A stretch of DNA of 24,423 bases from NCBI GenBank assembly GCA_947627145.1, contig CANQUW010000004.1, positions 1 to 24,423 of the forward strand, read 5' to 3'. Below are positions 13,265-22,388 of this stretch, in pieces. The notes under the pieces are model-generated. The model was not told where the DNA came from. It did not search any database and saw nothing but the letters and a program-made list of their open reading frames with translations. The first letter of the stretch is position 1. Every line of letters begins with the position of its first letter. Position numbers and translations under genes: made by a program. This DNA is from an uncultured Bacilli bacterium (GTDB taxonomy: Bacteria > Bacillota_I > Bacilli_A > RF39 > UBA660).

Positions 13265-13281
13265 GCACTTAGTGCTTTTTT
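13263..13281 (+). terminator. greA terminator
   Basis: AAGCAC (13263-13268) and GTGCTT (13272-13277) with a 3-base loop and T run; the stem overlaps the stop codon. Confidence 0.75.
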
Positions 13282-13321
13282 ATTTGTAAACAACAGATAA
13301 AATATATATTTATGTAAATTG

Positions 13322-13351
13322 AAAGGGATTATTTGTTAAATCTCTTTTTTT
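13322..13351 (+). terminator. Second terminator downstream of greA
   Basis: AAAGGGATT (13322-13330) pairs with AATCTCTTT (13339-13347), 9 bp with one G-T pair, loop of 8, T run to 13351. It insulates greA from the pilus locus. Confidence 0.7.
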
Positions 13352-13397
13352 CTTAAAAAAAATATTATAAATACTTTTAAACTTTATAAAAATAGTT

Positions 13398-13403
13398 TAT
13401 AAT
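13398..13403 (+). promoter_or_regulatory. Putative -10 of the Tad-like locus
   Basis: TATAAT at 13398-13403, about 30 bases before the first gene, with no convincing -35. After it no terminator is seen up to 24423, so the whole locus may form one transcript. Confidence 0.4.
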
Positions 13404-13433
13404 TGATAATAAGGATAAAGGGATGGTGTTAAT

Positions 13434-14993
13434 ATGATTATTAGGAAACCTTATGCGTTTTTAATAAAAAATTTCCGTAAAGTTCATGTAGTACTTTTAC
13501 TTATTTCTTTTTGGATTTTTAGAGCGACGTTACAGACTACAACTTTTATGAATGAATTTGTAGATTTACAAAGTTATAATTCTGTTGTAGAACCTATTAG
13601 TAGATATTTAGGACTTATTACTTATTTATGTGTATTTATAATGATTGGTGTTTCCTTTCTTTTAGGTTATCTATTAAGACAAAGAGGAAAGCCATGGAAG
13701 ATGTATCTTGTGCTTGTTTCTATATATTCTTTTTTATTGTTAGTGTTCTTTAGCATAACAATGTATTTTGTGGGATTTAGTGATGCTTCTTTTAAACTTC
13801 AGACTGCTAAATTATTTCAAGGACTTATTTTTCTTTCTTCTGCACCTCAGTTTGTAGCATTCATTATATTGGTTATTCGTATTTTAGGAATTGATCTTTC
13901 TAAATTTGATTTTGCAAATGATCAAGAACTTTTGGAAATAAGAGAATCTGATAAAGAAGAAGTAGAAATTAGTTTTGAATTTGATAAACATATTATTTAT
14001 AGACTTTATCAAAAGCTTTTAAGAAATTTTGAGTATTTTTATCAAGAACATAAAACTATAGTTAATGCTATTTTAGTAGTTGTTGTAATTGTTATAGTTT
14101 GGAATATATATTATTTCTTTGGAGTTACTCATAAAAGTTATAGACAGGGTAAAACTTTAAAAATTGATGGTTATGAGATTACTGTTAATAATAGTTATTA
14201 TACAGATAAAGATTATAGAGGTGAGAAAATCGAAAAGGGACGTGCTTTTGTTATACTTGATATGACTATAAAGAATAGAGATAAAGAAGAAGTTATGAAA
14301 ATGGATAACTTTCATTTGATGAATTGGAGTAATGATTATTCTTATAGTACAACTTATAATACATCGTTTGATGATTTAGGAAAAGTATATAATAATGATA
14401 AATGGATGCCTAATAAAAGTTATAATTTTTTACTTGTATTTAAAGTAGATGAAAAAAATGTTTTTAGTAATTTTGTATTATATTATCAAGAATATCATAA
14501 TAGAATGGAAACATATTTAAGAAAGATGAAACTAAAAGTTAAAGATATTAGAAATATTGATAAGGAAATTGTAAGTAAAAATAATAAAGAATTGACTTTT
14601 GAAATGCCAAATGAAGAAAAAAAATCAGTTATATTTAGGAATAGTGAGTTTGGAGATGAATTTGGTTATAAAATTTATAGATGTACTGCTTCTGGATGTA
14701 GAGTAGAAGATGATACTATTAAAGCAATGGGTAGTAATAGAATACTTAAAATAACTTATGATTCTGCTGATTTTGATGGTAAAGATTTTGTTGACTTTTC
14801 GGAGAAATATGGTAAAATTAAGTATGTAGATACTAAAGGAAAAAAGAATACCATAGATGTTGTTGATTATATTGATAGAGAGTATCAGGGAAGATATTTA
14901 TATCTTAAGGTTCCTAAGAAGTTGAATCCTAAAAAAAGTCTCGAAATAACTTATGTTATTCGAAATAAAAAATATGTATATAAGATAAAGTGA
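13434..14993 (+). CDS. Five-span membrane protein with large extracellular beta-rich region, 519 aa
   Basis: No family is firmly recognised. Hydrophobic segments lie at about 17-34, 60-81, 90-115, 127-152 and 209-230. A charged cytoplasmic loop (about 153-208) holds a Glu-rich patch. Residues 236-519 would be outside; 240-330 resemble DUF4352-like Ig domains (GRAFVILDMTIKN), and the rest is beta-rich with one Cys pair (YRCTASGC). It is the first gene after the putative promoter and its stop lies 11 bases before the next start, so it probably belongs to the Tad-like machine, perhaps as a platform or anchor. That role is inference. GGTG/AAAGGG sites precede the ATG. Confidence 0.75.
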   Translation: MIIRKPYAFLIKNFRKVHVVLLLISFWIFRATLQTTTFMNEFVDLQSYNSVVEPISRYLGLITYLCVFIMIGVSFLLGYLLRQRGKPWKMYLVLVSIYSFLLLVFFSITMYFVGFSDASFKLQTAKLFQGLIFLSSAPQFVAFIILVIRILGIDLSKFDFANDQELLEIRESDKEEVEISFEFDKHIIYRLYQKLLRNFEYFYQEHKTIVNAILVVVVIVIVWNIYYFFGVTHKSYRQGKTLKIDGYEITVNNSYYTDKDYRGEKIEKGRAFVILDMTIKNRDKEEVMKMDNFHLMNWSNDYSYSTTYNTSFDDLGKVYNNDKWMPNKSYNFLLVFKVDEKNVFSNFVLYYQEYHNRMETYLRKMKLKVKDIRNIDKEIVSKNNKELTFEMPNEEKKSVIFRNSEFGDEFGYKIYRCTASGCRVEDDTIKAMGSNRILKITYDSADFDGKDFVDFSEKYGKIKYVDTKGKKNTIDVVDYIDREYQGRYLYLKVPKKLNPKKSLEITYVIRNKKYVYKIK

Positions 14994-15004
14994 GGGGTGC
15001 ATTT

Positions 15005-16783
15005 ATGCAAAAGAAAAAGAAAAAAGAAAACAAAAACAAAAAAACTATAATAACAATTGTTGCAGTTGTTGTTATAGCATTAGTGGTTTGGTTGTTAGTT
15101 AGTCCTTTGATTAGGTTTAATGAAAATAAGGAGAAAATGGTAGATGGTGCTGAGAACTATATGGATCGTAATTCTGTAATGCTTCCTGAAGAAGGTAGTG
15201 TAAGAACTATAAAACTTAGTACCCTATACAGTCAAAAGTATGTTGATACTTTATATTCACCTATAGGTGGGGACTTGTGCTCAGTTGAGGATAGTTGGGT
15301 TAAAGTTACTAATGTTAATGGTGAATATCATTATTATCCATATTTAAAATGTGGAATATTTGAGACAAAAAGTGTTGATCATACTGGACCTGTTATCACT
15401 TTAAATGGTAAAGAAGAGATTACTATTAATGTTGGTGATAAGTATAAAGATGAAGGTGTTAAAAGCGTTAATGATAATGAAGATGGAGTAATGGATGCTA
15501 GTAAAGTAGAAATTAAAAATAACGTTAAAACTTCTAAAGCAGGTACTTATAAAGTAACTTATAAAATAAGTGATAGTCTTGGTAATGAAACTGTAAAGGT
15601 TAGAACTGTTCATGTAATTAAGAAATTATCTGAAGTTGTAAAAGATGATACTAATAATACAGGAGTTTATAAGGGCAATGTTGATAATAATTATATGATG
15701 TTTAGTGGAATGTTATTTAGAATAGTTAAAGTTAATGATGATGATACTATTAGAATAATGGCGGATGATATTATTTCTTATGTTGATTATAATAATGTTG
15801 ATAGTTGGTTGAATGGATATTTTTATGATCATTTAAGTGATGGCTCTAAGAAATATATTGTAAAAGGTAAGTTCTGTGATGATGTAGTTAACAGTAGTCC
15901 TAGTAAAGTTACTAAATGTAATAAATATAAAGATGCTAATGTAGGACTTATAAGTGTTGATGAATTTAATAAGTCTATTGATGATAAGAGTAATTCTTAT
16001 TTGTATGAAGGTGCTATTACTTGGATTGGAAATTCTAAAAACTCTAAGAAAGCATGGACTATTAAAGGTGGTTATACAAGTTATTCAAGTAGTTATAGTA
16101 ATGCTATTCATCCTGTTGTGAATTTAGTTAAGGATGTTGAAATTAAATCAGGTGATGGTAGTGTTGAAAATCCTTATACTATTGGGGATTATAAATCTTT
16201 AAGAAAGAGTACTAAGGTTAATAAAGCTATTGCTGGAGAGTATATTACTTATGGTGGATATACTTGGAGATTTATAGAAAAGAATAACAATGGCAGTTCT
16301 AAAATTATTATGTATAGTGTGCTTAAAGATGATTATAAAAACGTTGTATTAGGTTATGAGAAGAATAGAAACAGAGTTTATAATCCTGAAGAAAATGGTA
16401 ATTTAGGTTATAAAATTAACCAAAAATTAGGAGATTATATTAGAACTACAGATTTTGTTAAATTTGAAGTGGATGTTCCAATATATAAAAATAGTGCTGC
16501 TTATAATCATGCTCAAAGTACTAAGAAATATAATGTTAAATTGGCAGCTCCTAAAATGAGTGAAATGTTTAGTGGCTCTTATGAAGGGGATACTTATTGG
16601 TTTAGAGATTCTTCTAATCATAAAACAAGAATTTATATAACTTCTAATAATAGTTCTGTTTATAATTCTAGTAATTATTTAACTGATGATACTGCTGTAA
16701 AACTTGTTGCATCACTTAATAAGAATATGATAATTATTGATGGAAAGGGTACTAAAGAAGAACCTTATAAAGTTACAAAATAG
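15005..16783 (+). CDS. Pilin-like/DUF5011/lectin-like multidomain surface protein, 592 aa
   Basis: A Lys-rich start and a membrane segment (about 14-36) lead into a pilin-like region (about 38-120): a helix with GAENYMDRNSVMLP, then a Cys pair (C92, C116) around YHYYPYLKC. Residues about 126-206 are an Ig-like DUF5011 domain (GPVITLNGKEEITINVG ... GTYKVTYKISDSLGNE). Two lectin-like modules follow: module 1 (about 220-396) with VDNNYMMFSGMLFRIVKVN, SWLNGYFY, AIHPVVNL and SGDGSVENPYTIG; module 2 (about 410-592) ending DGKGTKEEPYKV. ATG 15005 has AGGGG 7 bases upstream; the in-frame GTG at 14990 overlaps the previous stop. Likely an appendage-associated adhesin or minor pilin. No sortase signal is seen at the C-terminus. 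Confidence 0.8.
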   Translation: MQKKKKKENKNKKTIITIVAVVVIALVVWLLVSPLIRFNENKEKMVDGAENYMDRNSVMLPEEGSVRTIKLSTLYSQKYVDTLYSPIGGDLCSVEDSWVKVTNVNGEYHYYPYLKCGIFETKSVDHTGPVITLNGKEEITINVGDKYKDEGVKSVNDNEDGVMDASKVEIKNNVKTSKAGTYKVTYKISDSLGNETVKVRTVHVIKKLSEVVKDDTNNTGVYKGNVDNNYMMFSGMLFRIVKVNDDDTIRIMADDIISYVDYNNVDSWLNGYFYDHLSDGSKKYIVKGKFCDDVVNSSPSKVTKCNKYKDANVGLISVDEFNKSIDDKSNSYLYEGAITWIGNSKNSKKAWTIKGGYTSYSSSYSNAIHPVVNLVKDVEIKSGDGSVENPYTIGDYKSLRKSTKVNKAIAGEYITYGGYTWRFIEKNNNGSSKIIMYSVLKDDYKNVVLGYEKNRNRVYNPEENGNLGYKINQKLGDYIRTTDFVKFEVDVPIYKNSAAYNHAQSTKKYNVKLAAPKMSEMFSGSYEGDTYWFRDSSNHKTRIYITSNNSSVYNSSNYLTDDTAVKLVASLNKNMIIIDGKGTKEEPYKVTK

Positions 16784-16796
16784 GGAGTAGGTTGTA

Positions 16797-17615
16797 ATGA
16801 CTAAAATAAGTGCAAAAAGTAGTAAAAAATACAAAAAAGAAAAAGAGTATACAAATAAAAATATTTATGTTATAATATGTTCTGTATTGTTGATATTTAC
16901 TTTGGTTTTTCTACTTTATAGATTGGTTCAACCATTCTATAAAGTAGAATCTAGAGTAGATGATGTTAAAAAAAAGGATAAAGAACTTGAAGAAGAAGTA
17001 ATTGGATGGGTTAAAGTTCAAGGAACTCATATAGACTATCCTATTATTTATTCTACTGGTCAAGAAGTTGATGGGGATTATGGATATTCTTGGTCTGGTC
17101 AAAAATCTTCTAATCTTACTAGTCGAAAAGTTTTGCTTGGTCATAATATTTTAAATCTTTCTTCAACACCTAGAACTACTAATGAGATGTTTAGTGGTTT
17201 TGAGGAAACATTATCTTTTCTGTATCCTGATTTTGTTGAAAAAAATAAATATATTCAATATACTGTTAATGGAGAAGATTATCTTTATAAGATTTTTGCA
17301 GTTTCTTTTGTAGAAACTGATTCTGGTGATATTTATACAAATTATATGGATAAGAATGATCTTAAAAAGTATATAAAGAGAGTGAAAAAAGAAAGCTATT
17401 TCGACTTTGATGTTGATGTAGATGATAATGATGGAATTATTACACTTGCTACTTGTACTAGATTTTTTGGTGCAGTATCAGGGTATAGTTTTAGAATAGA
17501 TGGAAGATTAGTTCGAAATGGTGAGATTGTATCGAACTATGATTTTAAAGTTAAAAAAAATTACAACAAGATAAAGGAAATATTAAAAGGAGATGAAGCA
17601 AATGAAAAAGCATAA
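16797..17615 (+). CDS. srtB: Class B-type sortase, 272 aa
   Basis: A transpeptidase that joins surface proteins to the cell wall or to each other, anchored outside by an N-terminal membrane segment (about 22-42). The class B opening EEEVIGWVKVQGTHIDYPI (66-84) is clear. Catalytic His116 lies in LLGHN and Cys220 in TLATCT. The Arg is most likely R233 in SFRIDGRLV; it seems shifted by about two residues from the usual register before the GRLV strand, which deserves modelling. GGAGTAGG precedes the ATG. The next gene overlaps its end by 14 bases. No protein in the window ends with a sorting signal plus membrane tail, so its substrate is elsewhere or is unusual. Confidence 0.88.
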   Translation: MTKISAKSSKKYKKEKEYTNKNIYVIICSVLLIFTLVFLLYRLVQPFYKVESRVDDVKKKDKELEEEVIGWVKVQGTHIDYPIIYSTGQEVDGDYGYSWSGQKSSNLTSRKVLLGHNILNLSSTPRTTNEMFSGFEETLSFLYPDFVEKNKYIQYTVNGEDYLYKIFAVSFVETDSGDIYTNYMDKNDLKKYIKRVKKESYFDFDVDVDDNDGIITLATCTRFFGAVSGYSFRIDGRLVRNGEIVSNYDFKVKKNYNKIKEILKGDEANEKA

Positions 17616-20600
17616 AAAGATAGGGGTTGTTATTGCTTTGTTAATAGTCGTTGCACTTGGTGTTACGGGCGTTTTTTGGTATAAGAATAACGTTTTCATC
17701 GGTGTTAAGGATGTTGAAGCTAAACTTAACGAACCATTTACATGTGATAATGGTGATGTTGTTAATTTAAAAGCTAAAGATGATGGTAGCAATGTATGGA
17801 CTGTTACAGGACCAAAGTCTCCATATGAAGTTAATATTTATGTGGGTACTCAATCTGTTGCAAGTGCTATCCAAGAAGAAGCTCAAAATGCAAAAAATAA
17901 TAAAAATGCTCAAGTTAAAACTATGGGACAATGGGCTTCTGATAGACCAGGAGATTTTATTAATAATGGTGCTCCTGTAGATACTCTTTCTTTTTCCGGT
18001 GGAACTCATAGTTTTGAGACTACAAAATATTTAAATATGGGACAACCTGGTTATACTGTAATTATATCTCTTTGGGTTGAAGGAGAACAAGAAGCTCATG
18101 ATGAGAATGGTGCAGTAGTTCTTGACAAAGACAAACAAGTAGTTATGTCAAAATATTATTGTGGTTATAGAGGCTTTGAAGATGTAGGTGGTCCTATAGG
18201 TAATGAACCTAATCCTTATAAATACGTATGTGAGGAATGGGCTAATAGTGATGCACAAAAAAGTTATCCTGAAGCTCCTGATATTACAATAAATAAGAAT
18301 GTTGAGGATTACAGAGCTAGAGGATTCTATGAAGACTTTGTTGCATTAAAAAGGGAAAAGGTATCTGAGATTTGTTCTGATGGTAGTCCTGATCCTAATA
18401 TAAAAAATATCTTAGAATCTATTCAATCAACAGAAAAGCTATTTGATAATGAAATAGCTGTTCGTGAAAAAACTAATACAGGAACTAATGATCAAATTGG
18501 TAATCCTGAAGATTATGAAGAGCGAAGAGAAAAAGGAACAAAGATTAATGATTTATATTGTAAAGTAAATTCTGTTTACTTGGCTGATGTTGATGGCGGT
18601 GATAAATTAGAAACTGCTGATGCTAATCATCTTGCATTGAACTTAAAAGGTGATCCTTCTGCTGATGCTGCAACAAAAGAAAATGCTTTAGATGGTTCTG
18701 GCGAAGCTAAGCCTAATTTGTACTTATTTAAATATACTGCCGATCCTGTTACTAAAGAATATAGTCTTGTTACTAGTGATGGACAAGGAGGATTTAAAGA
18801 AACTAACGAAACTAAAGAAGCTTGTAAAGTTAATTGTACTGAATATGTAAAAGTTAATTTTGATCCACCTCAAGAAGTTACAGCTGGTACATGCTTTAGT
18901 TATGCTGTTCAAGTAATTGCTTATACTGAATGTGAAGCTTTACCTTCTGAAAATGGTCGTCCTGTTAAACCTCAACCATCTTCTGTAAGACCTAGATGTC
19001 ACGATGGTGAGTCAATAGGTGCTGGACCTGAAGAAGAATTTGATTCATGTGTTAAATCTTGTGATGGTGGTAAATATACTGATAGCTGTTCTGTAAAATG
19101 TCTTAATGAAGTTTATGGTGCTGGTACTTCTGATGTTGTTATAGTTGACGGTGATTCTAAAGTTAGAAAGACTGCTAATACTACATTAAGTTCTTCTAGT
19201 GCAGTTATGCCTAAATTTATGGCTAATGATGATATTGGACCAGATGCAGATAAATGTCCTGCTGTTACTACTCCACGTTCTGAAATGAACAAAGTAAGAG
19301 AGTTCTTCCAAACTCATACATCTGGATATTTCTTCATTGATAAGAATAATAATAGAATTACATTTAAGAGTTATTATCCTGGATGTTATTGGGCTCAATA
19401 TGCTCCATATTATTACTTAAATGATTGGGGCTGGCAAACAATGAGTGATCATGATATGCATTGGAATGTCGGAGTTTGTCATGATACAAGTAAATGTGAA
19501 ATACAAGCACCATCTTGTACTACTGAAAATGCTTGTTCTATCGGAGTAGGTGGTCAAAACGGTGGTGGAGGATTCCTTGTTGATGTCGGAGTCGGCAAAA
19601 AGACAGGACAATCTTGTGATTTGAATTCTGAAACTCCTTATTGTGATAATCTTTGTGATACTACTTGTTGGTATGATTCTACTAGTGGTGCTGGTAACTT
19701 TATGTCAGATGCTGATGCTAATGCTGTTTATCAAGAAAATGTTAATCGTTATACACAAAAATTAGCAGAATGTACTGCAGCTGCTGCATGTAAGAGTACA
19801 AGTGAAACTAAATCTACATTCTATATTGGTGTAAATGAAGATACAGATAAATGGAGTGCTACTAATGATACAGGTACTACTAAAGAACCTGAGCATAGTG
19901 GTAAAGGTTGCATTGGTACTGCTGGTGATTTAATTATTCAAGGTAGAGATTCTACTAAGAATACTATTACAGATGGTACTGGTGGATTATGTTATTGTGG
20001 TAATGAAGATTACAATGAATGGCAACATTATACTAGATGGACATTCCCTGGACGTTGGGTTGATAAGAAATCTAATAAAGTTACTGATCAACCTCCAAAA
20101 GAGGGTGCTGAAGGATTCTACGATGGTGGTTATAATAAATATTGTATAGATAAGAATGAAAAGAAAGATGTTAATGTTAACTGGTTAGAGCAACTTATAA
20201 ATAATAAAAATAAATACGAAACTGAAAAAGATGCTCGTTTACATATGACTGAGAATGATATCGAAAAATGGAATATTTCTGCTAGAACAGAACATTTCGG
20301 AAATTATGATTGGACTATAAGTACAAAATGTTTCTATTCTTTAACTACCAAGACAGTTAAGATAGATCCTCCTGAAGATCCTAGTGATCCTGATAATCCT
20401 AGTACTCCTGATAATTCAAATGATACTAGTGATGATAATGAAGTTGCAAGTATAAGTTCTGTAAATACTAGAATTAAAGCTGCTGATCCAGAAAATCCTA
20501 TACCTGCAAAAGGTGGAGATGGTAAAGCTGAATCATTTAACTGGAGTGAATCTGCTACTAAACTTGATGTTGTTAGTGATGATGGTTTCGTTTATGAAAT

Positions 20601-20988
20601 AACACCAGGTGCTTATAGAAAATATGTAGAAGATATCGGAGATGACGTATTTACTTCTGATTACTTGGATTACGAATTTGAATTTACTGGTAGCGATTTA
20701 AGAAATATTGCTAGAGAAGGAGAAACTTTTGGTGATTACAGTTCTGGTGATGCAGTTGCAATAGTAGGTACTAAAGAAAATAAAGCAAATAGTTTATATG
20801 CTTATAAGAGTAATTTCATTAGAACATTAAATTATACTAAGATGCCTTCTGATAAAGCTATTAGATGTAATAACTTAGATAGTAAAGGTACTAACAAAGG
20901 TGCTACCCGTTGTGCTGATACTAGTAATGGAGTTATACCTTCTACTGATGCTTTACAAAAATTCAAAGATAAAATGAATAAAAATTAA
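17602..20988 (+). CDS. Giant cysteine-rich surface protein of the Tad-like locus, 1128 aa
   Basis: I do not recognise a named family. A basic start and a membrane segment (about 7-26) are followed by about 1100 extracellular residues with about 33 Cys, densest in about 410-520 and 610-740 (for example DSCVKSC, YCDNLCDTTC). A Pro/Asp/Ser linker (about 922-946) separates a C-terminal domain (about 965-1128) with its own Cys pair. There is no C-terminal membrane segment and no LPxTG- or NPQTN-like motif. ATG 17602 has AAAGGAG (17586-17592) 9 bases away; the in-frame ATG at 17593 abuts that site. The start lies within the sortase gene, showing tight coupling. Probable roles are appendage tip, adhesin or secreted scaffold, judged by context only. 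Confidence 0.8.
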   Translation: MKKHKKIGVVIALLIVVALGVTGVFWYKNNVFIGVKDVEAKLNEPFTCDNGDVVNLKAKDDGSNVWTVTGPKSPYEVNIYVGTQSVASAIQEEAQNAKNNKNAQVKTMGQWASDRPGDFINNGAPVDTLSFSGGTHSFETTKYLNMGQPGYTVIISLWVEGEQEAHDENGAVVLDKDKQVVMSKYYCGYRGFEDVGGPIGNEPNPYKYVCEEWANSDAQKSYPEAPDITINKNVEDYRARGFYEDFVALKREKVSEICSDGSPDPNIKNILESIQSTEKLFDNEIAVREKTNTGTNDQIGNPEDYEERREKGTKINDLYCKVNSVYLADVDGGDKLETADANHLALNLKGDPSADAATKENALDGSGEAKPNLYLFKYTADPVTKEYSLVTSDGQGGFKETNETKEACKVNCTEYVKVNFDPPQEVTAGTCFSYAVQVIAYTECEALPSENGRPVKPQPSSVRPRCHDGESIGAGPEEEFDSCVKSCDGGKYTDSCSVKCLNEVYGAGTSDVVIVDGDSKVRKTANTTLSSSSAVMPKFMANDDIGPDADKCPAVTTPRSEMNKVREFFQTHTSGYFFIDKNNNRITFKSYYPGCYWAQYAPYYYLNDWGWQTMSDHDMHWNVGVCHDTSKCEIQAPSCTTENACSIGVGGQNGGGGFLVDVGVGKKTGQSCDLNSETPYCDNLCDTTCWYDSTSGAGNFMSDADANAVYQENVNRYTQKLAECTAAAACKSTSETKSTFYIGVNEDTDKWSATNDTGTTKEPEHSGKGCIGTAGDLIIQGRDSTKNTITDGTGGLCYCGNEDYNEWQHYTRWTFPGRWVDKKSNKVTDQPPKEGAEGFYDGGYNKYCIDKNEKKDVNVNWLEQLINNKNKYETEKDARLHMTENDIEKWNISARTEHFGNYDWTISTKCFYSLTTKTVKIDPPEDPSDPDNPSTPDNSNDTSDDNEVASISSVNTRIKAADPENPIPAKGGDGKAESFNWSESATKLDVVSDDGFVYEITPGAYRKYVEDIGDDVFTSDYLDYEFEFTGSDLRNIAREGETFGDYSSGDAVAIVGTKENKANSLYAYKSNFIRTLNYTKMPSDKAIRCNNLDSKGTNKGATRCADTSNGVIPSTDALQKFKDKMNKN

Positions 20989-21012
20989 AAAAATAAAAAG
21001 GAGGAATCATTT

Positions 21013-21522
21013 GTGAATAAAGCCATGTTAACAGTCGGAATTATTATGTTCAGTTTGCTAGCTTTGTTTGCCATTAATGTCATTCAAAGCTACGCAACTG
21101 GTAGTGAACTTGACTATTATTTATTAAAAGAAACAACGGAAGCATCTATGGTTGATGCATTAGAAGAGAATACTTTTAGAACTTCTGGACAAATGAGAAT
21201 GGATAAAGAAAAATTTGTTGAAAGCTTTATTAAGAGATTTGCTCAAGAAGTAGAGAAAAACAGAAATTATAGAATAGGTTTTTATGATTTGAATGAGATG
21301 CCACCAAAGGTATCTGTAAAAATAGAATCTGGTACTATGTATTCGTTCCCAGGACAAAATGATAATTTTGCTGATGGTACTAAATTAGATATTAATACTA
21401 AGATTACAATGGTACTTACTTCTAATAATAAGACTAATGAAGTTGCTGAAAAATGGAATCAAGAATGTGCTTGGAAAACAGGACTTAATTCATCTTGTTT
21501 CAATAGTCAAGCATCAAATTAA
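21013..21522 (+). CDS. DUF5411-like pseudopilin-type membrane protein, 169 aa
   Basis: An N-terminal membrane helix (about 4-26) without a long cytoplasmic tail, then a helical region with the sequence SMVDALEENTFRTSGQMRMDKEKFVESF and a beta segment PPKVSVKIE. This matches the DUF5411 proteins found beside Tad genes in Firmicutes, and the layout recalls TadE/TadF pseudopilins. One late Cys pair (ECAWKTGLNSSC) is present. The start is GTG 21013 with a perfect AAGGAGG (20998-21004) 8 bases upstream. The role is probably a minor pseudopilin or assembly factor; family assignment is from memory of the pattern. Confidence 0.72.
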   Translation: MNKAMLTVGIIMFSLLALFAINVIQSYATGSELDYYLLKETTEASMVDALEENTFRTSGQMRMDKEKFVESFIKRFAQEVEKNRNYRIGFYDLNEMPPKVSVKIESGTMYSFPGQNDNFADGTKLDINTKITMVLTSNNKTNEVAEKWNQECAWKTGLNSSCFNSQASN

Positions 21523-21549
21523 TAAAAAATATAGAAAAGGGGAATTGTA

Positions 21550-22353
21550 ATGGGTAATTTAAGTTTAGGATTAAAAAAGTTTTTAGCTAATAAAAATACT
21601 GTTACTGTTGTTTGTGTTGTAGCTGGAATTCTAGTGTTATATCTTGGATATAACGCTAGAGTTAATGCTGCTGTTAAACCTCAGGAAGTTCCTTATGCTA
21701 AGGTAACTATTAAACCTGGTGTACAAATAACACAAGATATGGTAGGAACAAAAAAAGTTCCACCTGCAATGCTTGAAGAAGATCAGATTACTAGTCCTAG
21801 TGAAGTTATTGATAAATATTCTAATGCAGATAGTGTAATTCCAGCAGGAAGTTTATTTCATAGAAGAAGTGTAGTTGAAAAAGAACAATTACCTGCTAGT
21901 ATTATTTTAGATTATCCTAAAGGTTATACTTTATATAATTTAAATGTTAATACTACATCTACTTATGGTAACTCAGTTTATCCTGGCAATTATATAGATG
22001 TTTATGTAAAAATAACTAAAAAAGTTGCTGATGGACAACAAGCATCTGATGATCAAATCATGTATGGTAAGTTGATTGAAAATGTTAAAGTTTTAGCAGT
22101 TAAAGATAGTGATGGAAATGCAGTGTTTGCTGATGTTGATGAAGAAACAACTCCATCTATGGTTATATTTGCTTTACCTCAAGAATATTACGTATTACTT
22201 AAGAAAGCTGAGTATTTAGGAACTTATGATAGTGATATTGTTATTGTTCCTACATCAGAAAGTTTGAAAGATAAACCTGGAGATGTAAATATTTCTAATG
22301 AGGATATAAAAGACTTTATTAATCAAGTTACTGTTTGGACAGAAGATAAATAA
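21550..22353 (+). CDS. cpaB: CpaB/RcpC-like Flp pilus assembly protein with SAF domain, 267 aa
   Basis: A membrane segment (about 17-36) is followed by a SAF-type domain (about 44-112), recognisable from VPYAKVTIKPGVQITQDMV and VIPAGSLFHRRSV, and by an RcpC-like region (about 115-255) with YPGNYIDVYVKI. In Gram-negative Tad systems CpaB works at the outer-membrane secretin and periplasm; here, in a Gram-positive setting without a secretin, it would sit on the outer face of the cytoplasmic membrane near the pilus channel. AAAAGGGGA lies 6 bases before the ATG. It directly precedes cpaF, the standard Tad gene order. Confidence 0.88.
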   Translation: MGNLSLGLKKFLANKNTVTVVCVVAGILVLYLGYNARVNAAVKPQEVPYAKVTIKPGVQITQDMVGTKKVPPAMLEEDQITSPSEVIDKYSNADSVIPAGSLFHRRSVVEKEQLPASIILDYPKGYTLYNLNVNTTSTYGNSVYPGNYIDVYVKITKKVADGQQASDDQIMYGKLIENVKVLAVKDSDGNAVFADVDEETTPSMVIFALPQEYYVLLKKAEYLGTYDSDIVIVPTSESLKDKPGDVNISNEDIKDFINQVTVWTEDK

Positions 22354-22388
22354 AAAAATAAGAATAAAGAATAAGGGAGATGGTTTTA

